This document shows positions 7,266 to 14,818 of a stretch of DNA of 19,350 nucleotides, one piece after another (the first letter of the stretch is position 1; every line of letters starts with the position of its first letter). The translations under genes and the position numbers were made by a program. The notes under the pieces were generated by a model that worked only from the letters and a program-made list of their open reading frames with translations, made no database searches and was not told the DNA's origin. The DNA is from Chitinophagaceae bacterium UBA2793 (GTDB taxonomy: Bacteria; Bacteroidota; Bacteroidia; Chitinophagales; Chitinophagaceae), in assembly GCA_002352045.1 (NCBI GenBank), contig DEHT01000012.1:45184-64533 (forward strand), written 5' to 3'.

Positions 7266-10200
7266 TTAATGAGCAGCGGGTGCATGTGCTTCTTCTTCCT
7301 GATGACCCAATTGCCTGTCGGTATTTTTAACCTTAGCCAGGTAACTAACATTAGGCAATACGTGCAGCGTTTCCAGCACATAGAAATTACGGGTAGCATC
7401 TTTTCTTGCAATACTCACATCACTTTTTGGATCGTTCACATTACCAAAGCTTATACATCCGCTTGGGCAGGCTTGAGAACAGGCAACTTTTACATTGCGA
7501 ACCAATGATGGATCCTGTGCCTTTTTGGCTTCTAACTTGCTTTCCTGTAAACGCTGTACGCAGAAAGAACATTTTTCAATTACACCACGAGCCCTTACAG
7601 TAACATCGGGGTTCAATACCATTCTTGTTAAATCGTCGTTCATTTGACGAATTACCTCGTTGGTATCGGTACCTATCAATGCCTCCTGGTTGTCGGCAAA
7701 ACTATCAGAGCCGTTATAATCTAACCAGTTAAAGCGACGTACTTTATAAGGACAGTTGTTAGCACAATACCTTGTACCAATACAACGGTTATAAGTCATT
7801 TGGTTTAACCCTTCGCTGCTGTGGTTGGTTGCTGCTACCGGGCATACGTTTTCGCAAGGAGCATTATCGCAATGCTGGCAAAGCATTGGTTGATAAATTA
7901 CATCGGGGTTTTCAATATCTCCGGTAAAGTAGCGGTCAATACGCAGCCAGTGCATTTCGTGTGCCCGTTGAACCTGTATTTTACCTACCACACTCACATT
8001 ATTTTCAGCAGTACAAGCTACCACACAAGCCATACATCCTGTACAGGTATTGAGGTCAATGCTCATACCCCATTTAATACCGGGTTTTGCATGGTCGGGG
8101 TAAATGGTAGCGTCTTTTACAAAATCTGTTTTGCCATGTGGTGTTACCATTTCCCTTTCTTCAGTAGCGTGAGCTAATAATGAAGCAGGGTTTGCGGTAT
8201 AGCTTGCCAAATTAGTTTCAAAAACAATTGGGCGATTTTCAGAAGAACCGTGTACCTGGGTTTGTGCAAGCGCATAAACATCGCCGGTTTTTTCAACTGA
8301 AGCAACTGAAGTATATGAGAAGTTAGCGCCATCAAATCCTACAAAAGGATAAGCATTTTTACCGGCTCCAAATGCTGCACGGCCGGTCCATTCCAATGCC
8401 TGATCTTTATTGGCACTGCTGCGGCCATAACCCAAAGCAATAGCAACTGTTTCGTTGTTTAACCCGGGTATAATCAATGCAGGTAATTCAATGGATTTTC
8501 CATTGACTGTTATTTTTAATACCGGTTTTTCCGGTGTTACTTCATACTTATCTGCCTGGCGTTGATTGTTCACTACATCTAGGCCCAACACTGCTTTTGC
8601 AAAGCCGGTGCTTATCATTGCATAGTTATCCCAGGTTACTTTACTCACCGGATCGGGAACTTCTTGTAACCATGGGTTATTTGCCTGACTACCGTTTCCG
8701 ATAGATATTTTTTCGTACAAAACTACTTCGTATGCGCCTGATTTTGAAGAGGCTGCTTTTGATGCCGCCGCAGCCAATGCGCCTGCATTGTATGCGCCTG
8801 CTGCTGAGGCTGCTGATGTTGCTGGTTCTATAACACCATCTTGCAATGCTTTATCCCATGCAGCTACGCTACCTAATTTTGCCGACCAATAATTTTTAAA
8901 ATAAGTTTCATAATCCGTAGCATTAGCAGCCCATTTTAATAAAGAGGTTTCAAATGCTCTTGTTTTAAACAATGGGTTAATGGTGGGCTGAATTAAACTT
9001 ACATATCCGGTTTTGGGTTCAGCATCACCCCAGCTTTCTAACCAGTGATTAGAAGGAAGAATATATTTACATTGCTCGGTGGTTTCATCCATTGTGCCGT
9101 TAAAAGAAACAGACACCGGAACTTTATTTAAACCATCAATAAATTTTTTGCTATCGTTGTATGAGTAGGCAGGGTTTACAGCATATACTAGCAAAGTGCC
9201 TACTGAGCCCGCATTCATGTCGGCTACCAACTGTTGCATTTCGCTGTCAATACCCTTGCGGCTATTTGTGGTGGCTGCCCAATTAATGGTAGTGCCATTT
9301 GCACCTATTGCTTCGTTAATGGCATTTACTACCACTTGAATATTTACATCGTTGCTACCACAAACCACCAATGCAGCACCCTTGCTGGCATTTAGTAATG
9401 CTGCTGTTTTTTCAATACCGGCTGCCAATTTTTTATCGGCAATGGAAGGGGCCGTTACTGCACCACCCAATTTAGCCAATAATGCTAATGCAACTGCTCC
9501 GGTTTGAGAAGGCTTGTGAGTAAAGCGATCGTCGGCATTACTGCCCGTCATGCTCATCATACTTTCAAAATGAATATGACGACTCAACTCGGGTTTTGTA
9601 CTTTTTACCTTACGGTTTTCGGCATATTGCATGCTAAATTCTGTAGGGCTAAGCCAGGTTCCTAAGAAATCGGCACCAAGGCTAACAATTGTTTTTGCTT
9701 TATTAAACTGGTATGAGGGAATTACTCTTTTACCATAACTTAATTCATTTGCCTGCAACATTCCACTATAGCTCACCGCATCGTACTGCACATGACGACT
9801 GCCGGGATATTTTGCCAAAAACTCACTTATTACCTGCAATGTGCTGGGAGAGTGAATGGTTGCTGTTAACAAAACTATCGACTTTGCTCCCTGTGCTGCA
9901 ACAGCATCGGCAACCATTTTATCAAATGCATCAAAGCTGCTAACTTCTTTAAACTCGCTGCCACTTTTTTGAAGTGGATGACGCAATCTTGTAGGATCGT
10001 ATAAATCTAATACAGATGCCTGGGCCTGAGCACTGGTACCACCTTTGGTAACAGACGACAATTCGTTTCCTTCTATTTTAATAGGGCGGCCATCTCTTTG
10101 CTTTACAACAACCGAAATAGCATCGCCGGCATTTATATAAGTAGAAGCGTAATAGTTGGCAATACCCGGAGTAACATCATCGGGCCTGTTTAAATAGGGA

Positions 10201-10427
10201 ACCGATTTTTTTACCGGCGTTTGGCAGCTTGCTGCAATTGCAGCAGCGGCTGTGCTAAATCCAAGATATTTTAAGAAATCTCTACGTGGAGTAGCTGCAT
10301 CTAAAATGCCCTTCCCATCAAGATCTGCCAATGGCAGCAACTCTTCCTGAAATTCGTTTTGAGATGCCTGCTGATGATTGTCAGACTGTGTGAGTTCTCC
10401 GAAACTTTGCCAGTACTTTTTATTCAT
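7266..10427 (-). CDS. actB: Alternative complex III iron-sulfur subunit ActB (molybdopterin-oxidoreductase-like)
   Basis: Large extracytoplasmic Fe-S subunit of alternative complex III, carrying electrons between the ActC quinol site and the haems. 1053 residues. A Tat-like motif RRDFLK (48-53) precedes a short hydrophobic stretch and a lipobox ending at Cys68. Residues ~70-760 resemble a molybdopterin oxidoreductase; members of this family bind no molybdenum cofactor. A PsrB-like four-cluster domain follows. Cluster cysteines are 795/798/801/805, 850/853/858/862, 882/888/892 (Thr885 replaces the fourth Cys, the usual sign of a [3Fe-4S] centre) and 953/956/983/987, with an extra C991. An Ala-rich low-complexity tract lies at about residues 532-565. 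It follows actA by 92 nt. Confidence 0.96.
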   Translation of the reverse strand: MNKKYWQSFGELTQSDNHQQASQNEFQEELLPLADLDGKGILDAATPRRDFLKYLGFSTAAAAIAASCQTPVKKSVPYLNRPDDVTPGIANYYASTYINAGDAISVVVKQRDGRPIKIEGNELSSVTKGGTSAQAQASVLDLYDPTRLRHPLQKSGSEFKEVSSFDAFDKMVADAVAAQGAKSIVLLTATIHSPSTLQVISEFLAKYPGSRHVQYDAVSYSGMLQANELSYGKRVIPSYQFNKAKTIVSLGADFLGTWLSPTEFSMQYAENRKVKSTKPELSRHIHFESMMSMTGSNADDRFTHKPSQTGAVALALLAKLGGAVTAPSIADKKLAAGIEKTAALLNASKGAALVVCGSNDVNIQVVVNAINEAIGANGTTINWAATTNSRKGIDSEMQQLVADMNAGSVGTLLVYAVNPAYSYNDSKKFIDGLNKVPVSVSFNGTMDETTEQCKYILPSNHWLESWGDAEPKTGYVSLIQPTINPLFKTRAFETSLLKWAANATDYETYFKNYWSAKLGSVAAWDKALQDGVIEPATSAASAAGAYNAGALAAAASKAASSKSGAYEVVLYEKISIGNGSQANNPWLQEVPDPVSKVTWDNYAMISTGFAKAVLGLDVVNNQRQADKYEVTPEKPVLKITVNGKSIELPALIIPGLNNETVAIALGYGRSSANKDQALEWTGRAAFGAGKNAYPFVGFDGANFSYTSVASVEKTGDVYALAQTQVHGSSENRPIVFETNLASYTANPASLLAHATEEREMVTPHGKTDFVKDATIYPDHAKPGIKWGMSIDLNTCTGCMACVVACTAENNVSVVGKIQVQRAHEMHWLRIDRYFTGDIENPDVIYQPMLCQHCDNAPCENVCPVAATNHSSEGLNQMTYNRCIGTRYCANNCPYKVRRFNWLDYNGSDSFADNQEALIGTDTNEVIRQMNDDLTRMVLNPDVTVRARGVIEKCSFCVQRLQESKLEAKKAQDPSLVRNVKVACSQACPSGCISFGNVNDPKSDVSIARKDATRNFYVLETLHVLPNVSYLAKVKNTDRQLGHQEEEAHAPAAH

Positions 10428-10450
10428 AATTTGTTAATTCGATAATATGA

Positions 10451-10521
10451 TAATTAGCCAATAAAGATTGAAAGAAAAGAACATTATCAAATTGGCTAAT
10501 TAGCTAATTGGCTAATTAATT
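10451..10521. repeat. Inverted repeat and octad tandem repeat in the actA-actB gap
   Basis: TAATTAGCCAAT (10451-10462) has its exact 12-bp reverse complement at 10491-10502 and again at 10507-10518. The right-hand copies belong to an 8-nt tandem series (AATTGGCT, AATTAGCT, AATTGGCT, AATTAATT; 10490-10521) that runs into the actA stop codon. In the mRNA either copy could pair with the single downstream copy to make a 12-bp stem. Confidence 0.75.
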
Positions 10522-11806
10522 AATAGTGACATTTCTGACACTCTGTACCACCTATATGTTCCACTGTTACGCTATCCATTTTTCCGTTCTTCATATCCTG
10601 GTGGAATTTTTCGTAAATACTATAGAACCTGTTTCCTTTGCCATCTGCATTAAAGTCAACCTTAGTTTGTCTATGGCAATTGATACACCAGCCCATACTT
10701 AAATCGGCAAATTGTTTTACTTCGGCCATATCCTGAATATTGCCGTGGCAGGTTTGGCACTGCTGTTTGCCCACTTTTACGTGTTGGCTATGGTTAAAGT
10801 AAACATGGTCGGGCAGGTTGTGAATTTTAACCCACTCAATTGGTCTTGCGCCATCGGGAACCCCGTCTCCATTTTTATCGGGGTTATAGCCGCCTTTTCC
10901 TTCTGGTCCGCCATTGGGATCCCATCCGGCATAGCTGTATAGTTTTTGAATTTCTGCTGTACCATTTACTTCGGTTCCATCAGGACGAACCAGTTTTTCG
11001 CCGGTATATTCTTTTACTGCCATGTGGCAATTCATACAAACATTTACCGAAGGAATGCCTGCGTGTTTGCTATCCTGTGCTCCACCATGGCAATACAAAC
11101 AACTAATTTGATTGATGCCAGCGTGTACTTTATGTGAGTAAAAAATAGGTTGAACGGGCTCGTAGTTTTGATGACGCCCCAAGCCAATAGCACCATTAAT
11201 AGTCCAGTAACCACCAATAGCAAATAATACCAGGATGGCCGTCATTAAATAAGTTTTATTACGATAGAATGGAACGGGTTCGCCACGTTTGATACCTTCT
11301 TTTTCGTCGCTTAGTTTGCGGAGATTACTGTTAACCTGTAATAATACAAATCCAATTAACGCAAATATTAAAGTAAGAATACCGTACCAAAGAGTTGATT
11401 GGTCTTCGGCTGGAGCAGCAACTGCGCTTCCGTCGCCCGAACCGGCAGGCTTATATTCATCTACATATTTGAATATGGCATCAATCTCTTCTTTGGGCAT
11501 TGATGCAAAAGCGGTCATTTTGGTAGGGCCCCATTTTTTGAACAACTCCTGTGAGTAAGGGTCTGTATCAATCATTTTAGCCGGACTGGCCATCCATTGA
11601 TAAATCCAATCCCCTTCGGGCACTCTGTCTTTCCAGCCCTGCAATGCCGGACCGGTAAAATCTTTATCAACTTTGTGGCAACTGGCGCAATTTGCTTTAA
11701 ACAACGCTTCACCATCTGCAGCCAATACATTATTGTTAATTGAAAAAACAGCAGTTAATAATAAACTTGCAACAAGCTTACTTACGATTTTTCTATAGCG
11801 ACTCAT
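10520..11806 (-). CDS. actA: Alternative complex III multihaem cytochrome c ActA with extra N-terminal monohaem domain
   Basis: First gene of the operon; multihaem c-type cytochrome of alternative complex III. 428 residues: a signal peptide (about 1-30), a monohaem domain with CASCH at 40-44 and candidate axial Met near 97-103, a linker, a helix at about 139-158, a polar loop, a second helix at about 186-204, then a periplasmic pentahaem domain. Its motifs are at C236-H240, C257-H261, C350-H354, C374-H378 and C423-H427. The last motif ends one residue before the stop. Six haems are therefore predicted, one more than the core pentahaem family. The insert between haem motifs 3 and 4 contains a calcium-loop-like DKNGDGVPD (310-318). 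The N-terminal domain could be the tethered donor to CuA (inference). Confidence 0.95.
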   Translation of the reverse strand: MSRYRKIVSKLVASLLLTAVFSINNNVLAADGEALFKANCASCHKVDKDFTGPALQGWKDRVPEGDWIYQWMASPAKMIDTDPYSQELFKKWGPTKMTAFASMPKEEIDAIFKYVDEYKPAGSGDGSAVAAPAEDQSTLWYGILTLIFALIGFVLLQVNSNLRKLSDEKEGIKRGEPVPFYRNKTYLMTAILVLFAIGGYWTINGAIGLGRHQNYEPVQPIFYSHKVHAGINQISCLYCHGGAQDSKHAGIPSVNVCMNCHMAVKEYTGEKLVRPDGTEVNGTAEIQKLYSYAGWDPNGGPEGKGGYNPDKNGDGVPDGARPIEWVKIHNLPDHVYFNHSQHVKVGKQQCQTCHGNIQDMAEVKQFADLSMGWCINCHRQTKVDFNADGKGNRFYSIYEKFHQDMKNGKMDSVTVEHIGGTECQKCHY

Positions 11807-11853
11807 ATCAGTTGTAACGGGGCTAATAATGGAAAAATATCCTTACTCGGTTG

Positions 11854-11887
11854 CAAAAATAAGGTACGAAACCCACAAACTATCAAC
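11854..11887 (-). promoter_or_regulatory. Candidate Bacteroidota-type promoter of the act operon
   Basis: On the minus strand, TATTTTTG at 11861-11854 matches the TAnnTTTG -7 element exactly. A partial -33 match (GTTG, 11887-11884) lies 22 nt upstream, slightly beyond the usual spacing. Transcription would start about 40 nt before the actA ATG. The -7 match is good but the -33 match is weak, and AT-rich DNA gives chance matches. Confidence 0.4.
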
Positions 11888-11954
11888 ATTTTTTAAAATT
11901 TTTTTAACCTTATCCAGACTGGATTTCAGCCCTTTGCAGTAAAAAATGAATTGT

Positions 11955-12001
11955 AATTGTCATAAATATGTACTGCTTAGGCAAACAATTGTATGACAAT
12001 T
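11955..12001. repeat. 10-bp perfect inverted repeat between actA and the purN fusion gene
   Basis: AATTGTCATA at 11955-11964 and its exact reverse complement TATGACAATT at 11992-12001 are separated by 27 nt. They lie in the divergent intergenic region, upstream of both genes. This could be a paired operator for a regulator, or chance in AT-rich DNA. Confidence 0.5.
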
Positions 12002-12029
12002 TTATTTACAAAGTTATTACAAAGTTTTC

Positions 12030-12043
12030 CTGCAATTTTGCAG
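12030..12043. repeat. Small palindrome abutting the purN-fusion start codon
   Basis: CTGCAA-TT-TTGCAG is a perfect 6-bp inverted repeat with a 2-nt centre, ending one base before the ATG at 12045. It occupies the place a ribosome binding site would take, so as RNA it could limit translation or, as DNA, bind a repressor. Function is unproven. Confidence 0.35.
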
Positions 12044-12044
12044 C

Positions 12045-12899
12045 ATGTTTCAAAAACTGCAACGTAAATGGAAGGTAAATTCCATCTCTTTGGTTTTAAT
12101 TCTAGTAACATTTGCTACAGGCGGAAGCCTTTGTGGTTATTTGGGAAAACTGCTATTAGGATTAACCGGATTAGAAAAAAATATTCTTTGGTTTATCATA
12201 TATATTATACTGGTAACATTGCTTTGGCCACTTTGTGTATTAGTTATAAGTATTCCTCTTGGCCAGTTTTCGTTTTTTAAAAAATATATAACCAAGATAT
12301 TTGGCCGTTTTACGGGTAAGAAACAACCTTCGAAAATGAGGGTAGCCATTTTTGCCAGTGGTGCCGGCAGCAATGCTCAAAAAATTATTGAGCATTTTAA
12401 AAATAGTAAAACAGTTGAAATTGCCCTGATAGTTTGTAATCAACCCAATGCCGGTGTGCTTCATATTGCCAATACGTATAAAATAGAAACACTCCTAATA
12501 GAAAAAGAGCGCTTCTTTAAAGGCGACCATTATTTAAACGACTTGCAATTAAAAAACATTCACTTTATAGTACTTGCAGGGTTTCTTTGGAAAATACCAA
12601 CAGCGCTAGTGCAAGCCTGGCCTTCAAAAATTGTAAATATTCACCCTGCACTGTTGCCAAAATTTGGCGGCAAAGGAATGTATGGAAATAATGTACACCA
12701 GGCTGTAATAGAAGCTGGCGAAACTGAAAGTGGTATTACTATTCACTTTGTTGATGAGGTTTATGATAATGGTAAAATAATTTTCCAAGCAACATGTAAG
12801 GTTGAGCCGGAAGACAATACTGATAGCCTTGCTCAAAAAATTCACCGGTTGGAACACACGCATTTTCCGGAAGAACTTGAAAAAGTTCTGATGAAATAA
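12045..12899 (+). CDS. purN: Membrane-domain/PurN fusion: phosphoribosylglycinamide formyltransferase
   Basis: PurN transfers a formyl group from 10-formyltetrahydrofolate to glycinamide ribonucleotide in purine synthesis. Here the PurN domain (residues 98-284) has the phosphate-binding ASGAGSN (104-110) and catalytic N198, H200 (NIHPALLP) and D241 (YDNGKII), matching N106/H108/D144 of the E. coli enzyme. It is preceded by ~97 residues with two hydrophobic helices (about 14-34 and 47-72) and a short basic tail. These resemble a small Bacteroidota-only membrane protein family (I recall it as DUF6787; not verified). The two parts share one frame with no stop between them. An in-frame ATG at 12336 could allow a soluble PurN alone. 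The gene is divergent from actA; the next gene follows by 108 nt. Confidence 0.88.
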   Translation: MFQKLQRKWKVNSISLVLILVTFATGGSLCGYLGKLLLGLTGLEKNILWFIIYIILVTLLWPLCVLVISIPLGQFSFFKKYITKIFGRFTGKKQPSKMRVAIFASGAGSNAQKIIEHFKNSKTVEIALIVCNQPNAGVLHIANTYKIETLLIEKERFFKGDHYLNDLQLKNIHFIVLAGFLWKIPTALVQAWPSKIVNIHPALLPKFGGKGMYGNNVHQAVIEAGETESGITIHFVDEVYDNGKIIFQATCKVEPEDNTDSLAQKIHRLEHTHFPEELEKVLMK

Positions 12900-12975
12900 A
12901 TAAAAGCGTTGGTTTTGGTATTTCTCTTTTCTGCGCCGTTTTTGATCTGTCGCATTAAATTTCATTATAAGGCAT

Positions 12976-12983
12976 TGTATTTG
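12976..12983 (+). promoter_or_regulatory. Weak candidate -7 element upstream of the sugar dehydrogenase-like gene
   Basis: TGTATTTG differs from TAnnTTTG at one position and would place the transcript start roughly 20 nt before the ATG at 13008. No convincing -33 element is visible. Read-through from the purN fusion gene is an equal possibility. Confidence 0.25.
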
Positions 12984-13007
12984 CAGTAACTTTAAAAAAC
13001 TGCCATT

Positions 13008-14723
13008 ATGAGAAACCGTTATGCTATTATCAATCTGCTTACTATTATTATTTTCTTAAGTCTTGCACATAAAATACAGGCGCAACCTACTATTGCTTAT
13101 ACGCCTGTACTTTCAGGGCTTAGCAGCCCGGTTGATGCCGTTTTTGCGCCCGGCGATGGCCGAATGTTTATTGCACAACAAAATGGACTCATTAGAATTA
13201 GAAACGGATCTTCCTTTACCAATTTCATCAACATTAATTCGGTACTTACCAACCCGGGCGGCGGCGAACAAGGTTTATTGAGCCTTGCTTTTCATCCTGA
13301 TTATGGAAGCAATCGGTATTTCTTTGTATTGTACACAGGAAGTACCGGCGCCATTACGTTAGCCCGATATCAACGCAATTTAACTGACCCCAATATTGCC
13401 GATATTAGTTCGGGACAGGTATTGCTAAGCATTGCTAAGCCGGGCAATCCCTATTATACCAATCACAATGGAGGCAAAATAATTTTTGGTGCCGATGGCT
13501 TTTTATACATCAGCACCGGCGATGGCGGCAGCGGTGGCGACCCTGGCAACCTTTCTCAAAACAGAACATCTTTACTGGGAAAAATGTTGCGTATTGATGT
13601 AAATGGATTTGCCACAGCGCCTCCATTTTATACAATTCCGGCTACCAATCCTTACGCTTCTCCGGTAGATGGTTTTGCCGATGAAATTTTTTCTTATGGA
13701 TTACGCAATCCCTGGCGATGGAGCTTTGATAAACAAACCGGTGATTTTTGGATAGCCGATGTAGGCCAGGGTTTATGGGAAGAAATAAACAATGCAACAG
13801 CATCAAGAGCCAACGGAGGAAACTATGGTTGGCGATGCTTTGAAGGCGCACATAATTATAATACGGGTGGCTGCACCGGAATTGATAGTATAAGCCCCGT
13901 GTCGGAATATGGGCACAATGGCACTACCGGCGGATATTCAATTACCGGTGGGTACATTTACCGGGGCAGCGTTTTTCCTTCGTTACAAGGTTACTATATG
14001 GCGGTGGATTATATTACTGGTCACCTGTGGTTGGTGAGAAACAATGGAACCAACTGGCAAACTTATTTTCAATCCTTATCAAATGGAGGAATTACTAACA
14101 ATGTTGCCGGCTTTGCAGAAGGGCCCACCGGCGAACTCTATGCCGTAAGCAGGGGTGGAGGTAGAATAGATAGTGTAATTGTTACCGGAACGGTACCGGT
14201 AATTATTCAATCTTTTGCTGCCATTGCCAAAAATGGTTTTAACCAACTTAGCTGGCATAGTTCAACGGAAATAAATTTACTTCAATATGGTATTGAAGTG
14301 AGTGAAGATGGCGTACAATTTTCACCTGTTAAAAATATTACTCCCAATGCATCCCGTACCTACCAATTCAACCATGCCACTTTATTTAGGGGGAATTTAT
14401 TTTACAGGCTGGCAATTGAAAATACCGATGGCTCTGTACAATACAGTAATGTAGTAAAACTAAAATCGGGGCAGGCAAAGCCGGTATTGGTTTATCCAAC
14501 GCTTACAACCAAAGCCGGAATAATAAATGTGGAAATAAATGAACCTGTAAAAGAAATTTTATTGCTCAATAGTAATGGGCAATTAATCAACAAAAAAACA
14601 TTTAACCTGCAACAGGGAATACTTCAAATAACTGTTCCCGAAAATGCCAGCCAGGGAATGTATCTTTTAAGAGTTGTAAACAACCAAAATAAAATTTACA
14701 ACGAAAAAATAATGGTCCGGTAA
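13008..14723 (+). CDS. Secreted PQQ-type sugar/sorbosone dehydrogenase-like protein with type IX sorting domain
   Basis: Predicted extracellular or surface beta-propeller of the soluble glucose/sorbosone dehydrogenase family, which oxidises sugars with PQQ. 571 residues: a signal peptide (1-~25, cleavage near IQA), a propeller at about 28-395, a fibronectin-like or linker region at about 400-485, and a C-terminal sorting domain at about 492-571 (YPT near the start, MYLLRV and KIMV at the end). Family features seen: HNGGKIIFGADGFLYIS (153-169, with the catalytic-type H153), STGDGG (169-174), GLRNPWRW (231-238) and NGGNYGWRCFEG (269-280). The substrate cannot be read from the sequence. The sorting tail implies type IX secretion, although no secretion gene is in the window. 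A terminator lies 25 nt after the stop. Confidence 0.9.
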   Translation: MRNRYAIINLLTIIIFLSLAHKIQAQPTIAYTPVLSGLSSPVDAVFAPGDGRMFIAQQNGLIRIRNGSSFTNFININSVLTNPGGGEQGLLSLAFHPDYGSNRYFFVLYTGSTGAITLARYQRNLTDPNIADISSGQVLLSIAKPGNPYYTNHNGGKIIFGADGFLYISTGDGGSGGDPGNLSQNRTSLLGKMLRIDVNGFATAPPFYTIPATNPYASPVDGFADEIFSYGLRNPWRWSFDKQTGDFWIADVGQGLWEEINNATASRANGGNYGWRCFEGAHNYNTGGCTGIDSISPVSEYGHNGTTGGYSITGGYIYRGSVFPSLQGYYMAVDYITGHLWLVRNNGTNWQTYFQSLSNGGITNNVAGFAEGPTGELYAVSRGGGRIDSVIVTGTVPVIIQSFAAIAKNGFNQLSWHSSTEINLLQYGIEVSEDGVQFSPVKNITPNASRTYQFNHATLFRGNLFYRLAIENTDGSVQYSNVVKLKSGQAKPVLVYPTLTTKAGIINVEINEPVKEILLLNSNGQLINKKTFNLQQGILQITVPENASQGMYLLRVVNNQNKIYNEKIMVR

Positions 14724-14748
14724 TTAAAGAAAAAATAATTTATTTAAT

Positions 14749-14780
14749 AATGCACAAGAAATTCGCTGTGCATTTTTTTT
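14749..14780 (+). terminator. Rho-independent terminator after the sugar dehydrogenase-like gene
   Basis: Perfect 8-bp stem AATGCACA (14749-14756) / TGTGCATT (14767-14774) with a 10-nt loop, followed immediately by six more T (14775-14780). It begins 25 nt after the stop at 14723. An ATG at 14750 inside the stem is in frame with the next gene, which argues against that ATG being the start. Confidence 0.8.
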
Positions 14781-14818
14781 CAATTGTATTTTTATCCAAA
14801 ATAAATTTCCATTATAGC

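Noticed and set aside
7821..8177. 118-codon plus-strand reading frame opposite actB
   Set aside because: It lies across the Fe-S cluster region of actB; its Cys/Thr-rich product is an antisense image of that gene and has no start signal or domain.
8400..10200. ActB as an active molybdenum enzyme
   Set aside because: Genes for alternative complex III surround it and the family is known to have lost the molybdenum cofactor; it serves as an Fe-S electron-transfer subunit.
12033..12040. CAATTTTG as a promoter -7 element for the purN fusion gene
   Set aside because: It would start transcription at or after the ATG, lacks a -33 element, and is better read as part of the palindrome.
13421..13440. 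Exact tandem duplication of ATTGCTAAGC within the sugar dehydrogenase-like gene
   Set aside because: Ten bases repeated once inside a coding region keep the frame and the fold; probably chance or a minor slippage trace.
14750..14818. Upstream in-frame ATG for the CYTH gene, adding 23 residues
   Set aside because: The ATG is inside the stem of a terminator, and the extra residues are not part of the CYTH domain, which begins naturally at 14819.
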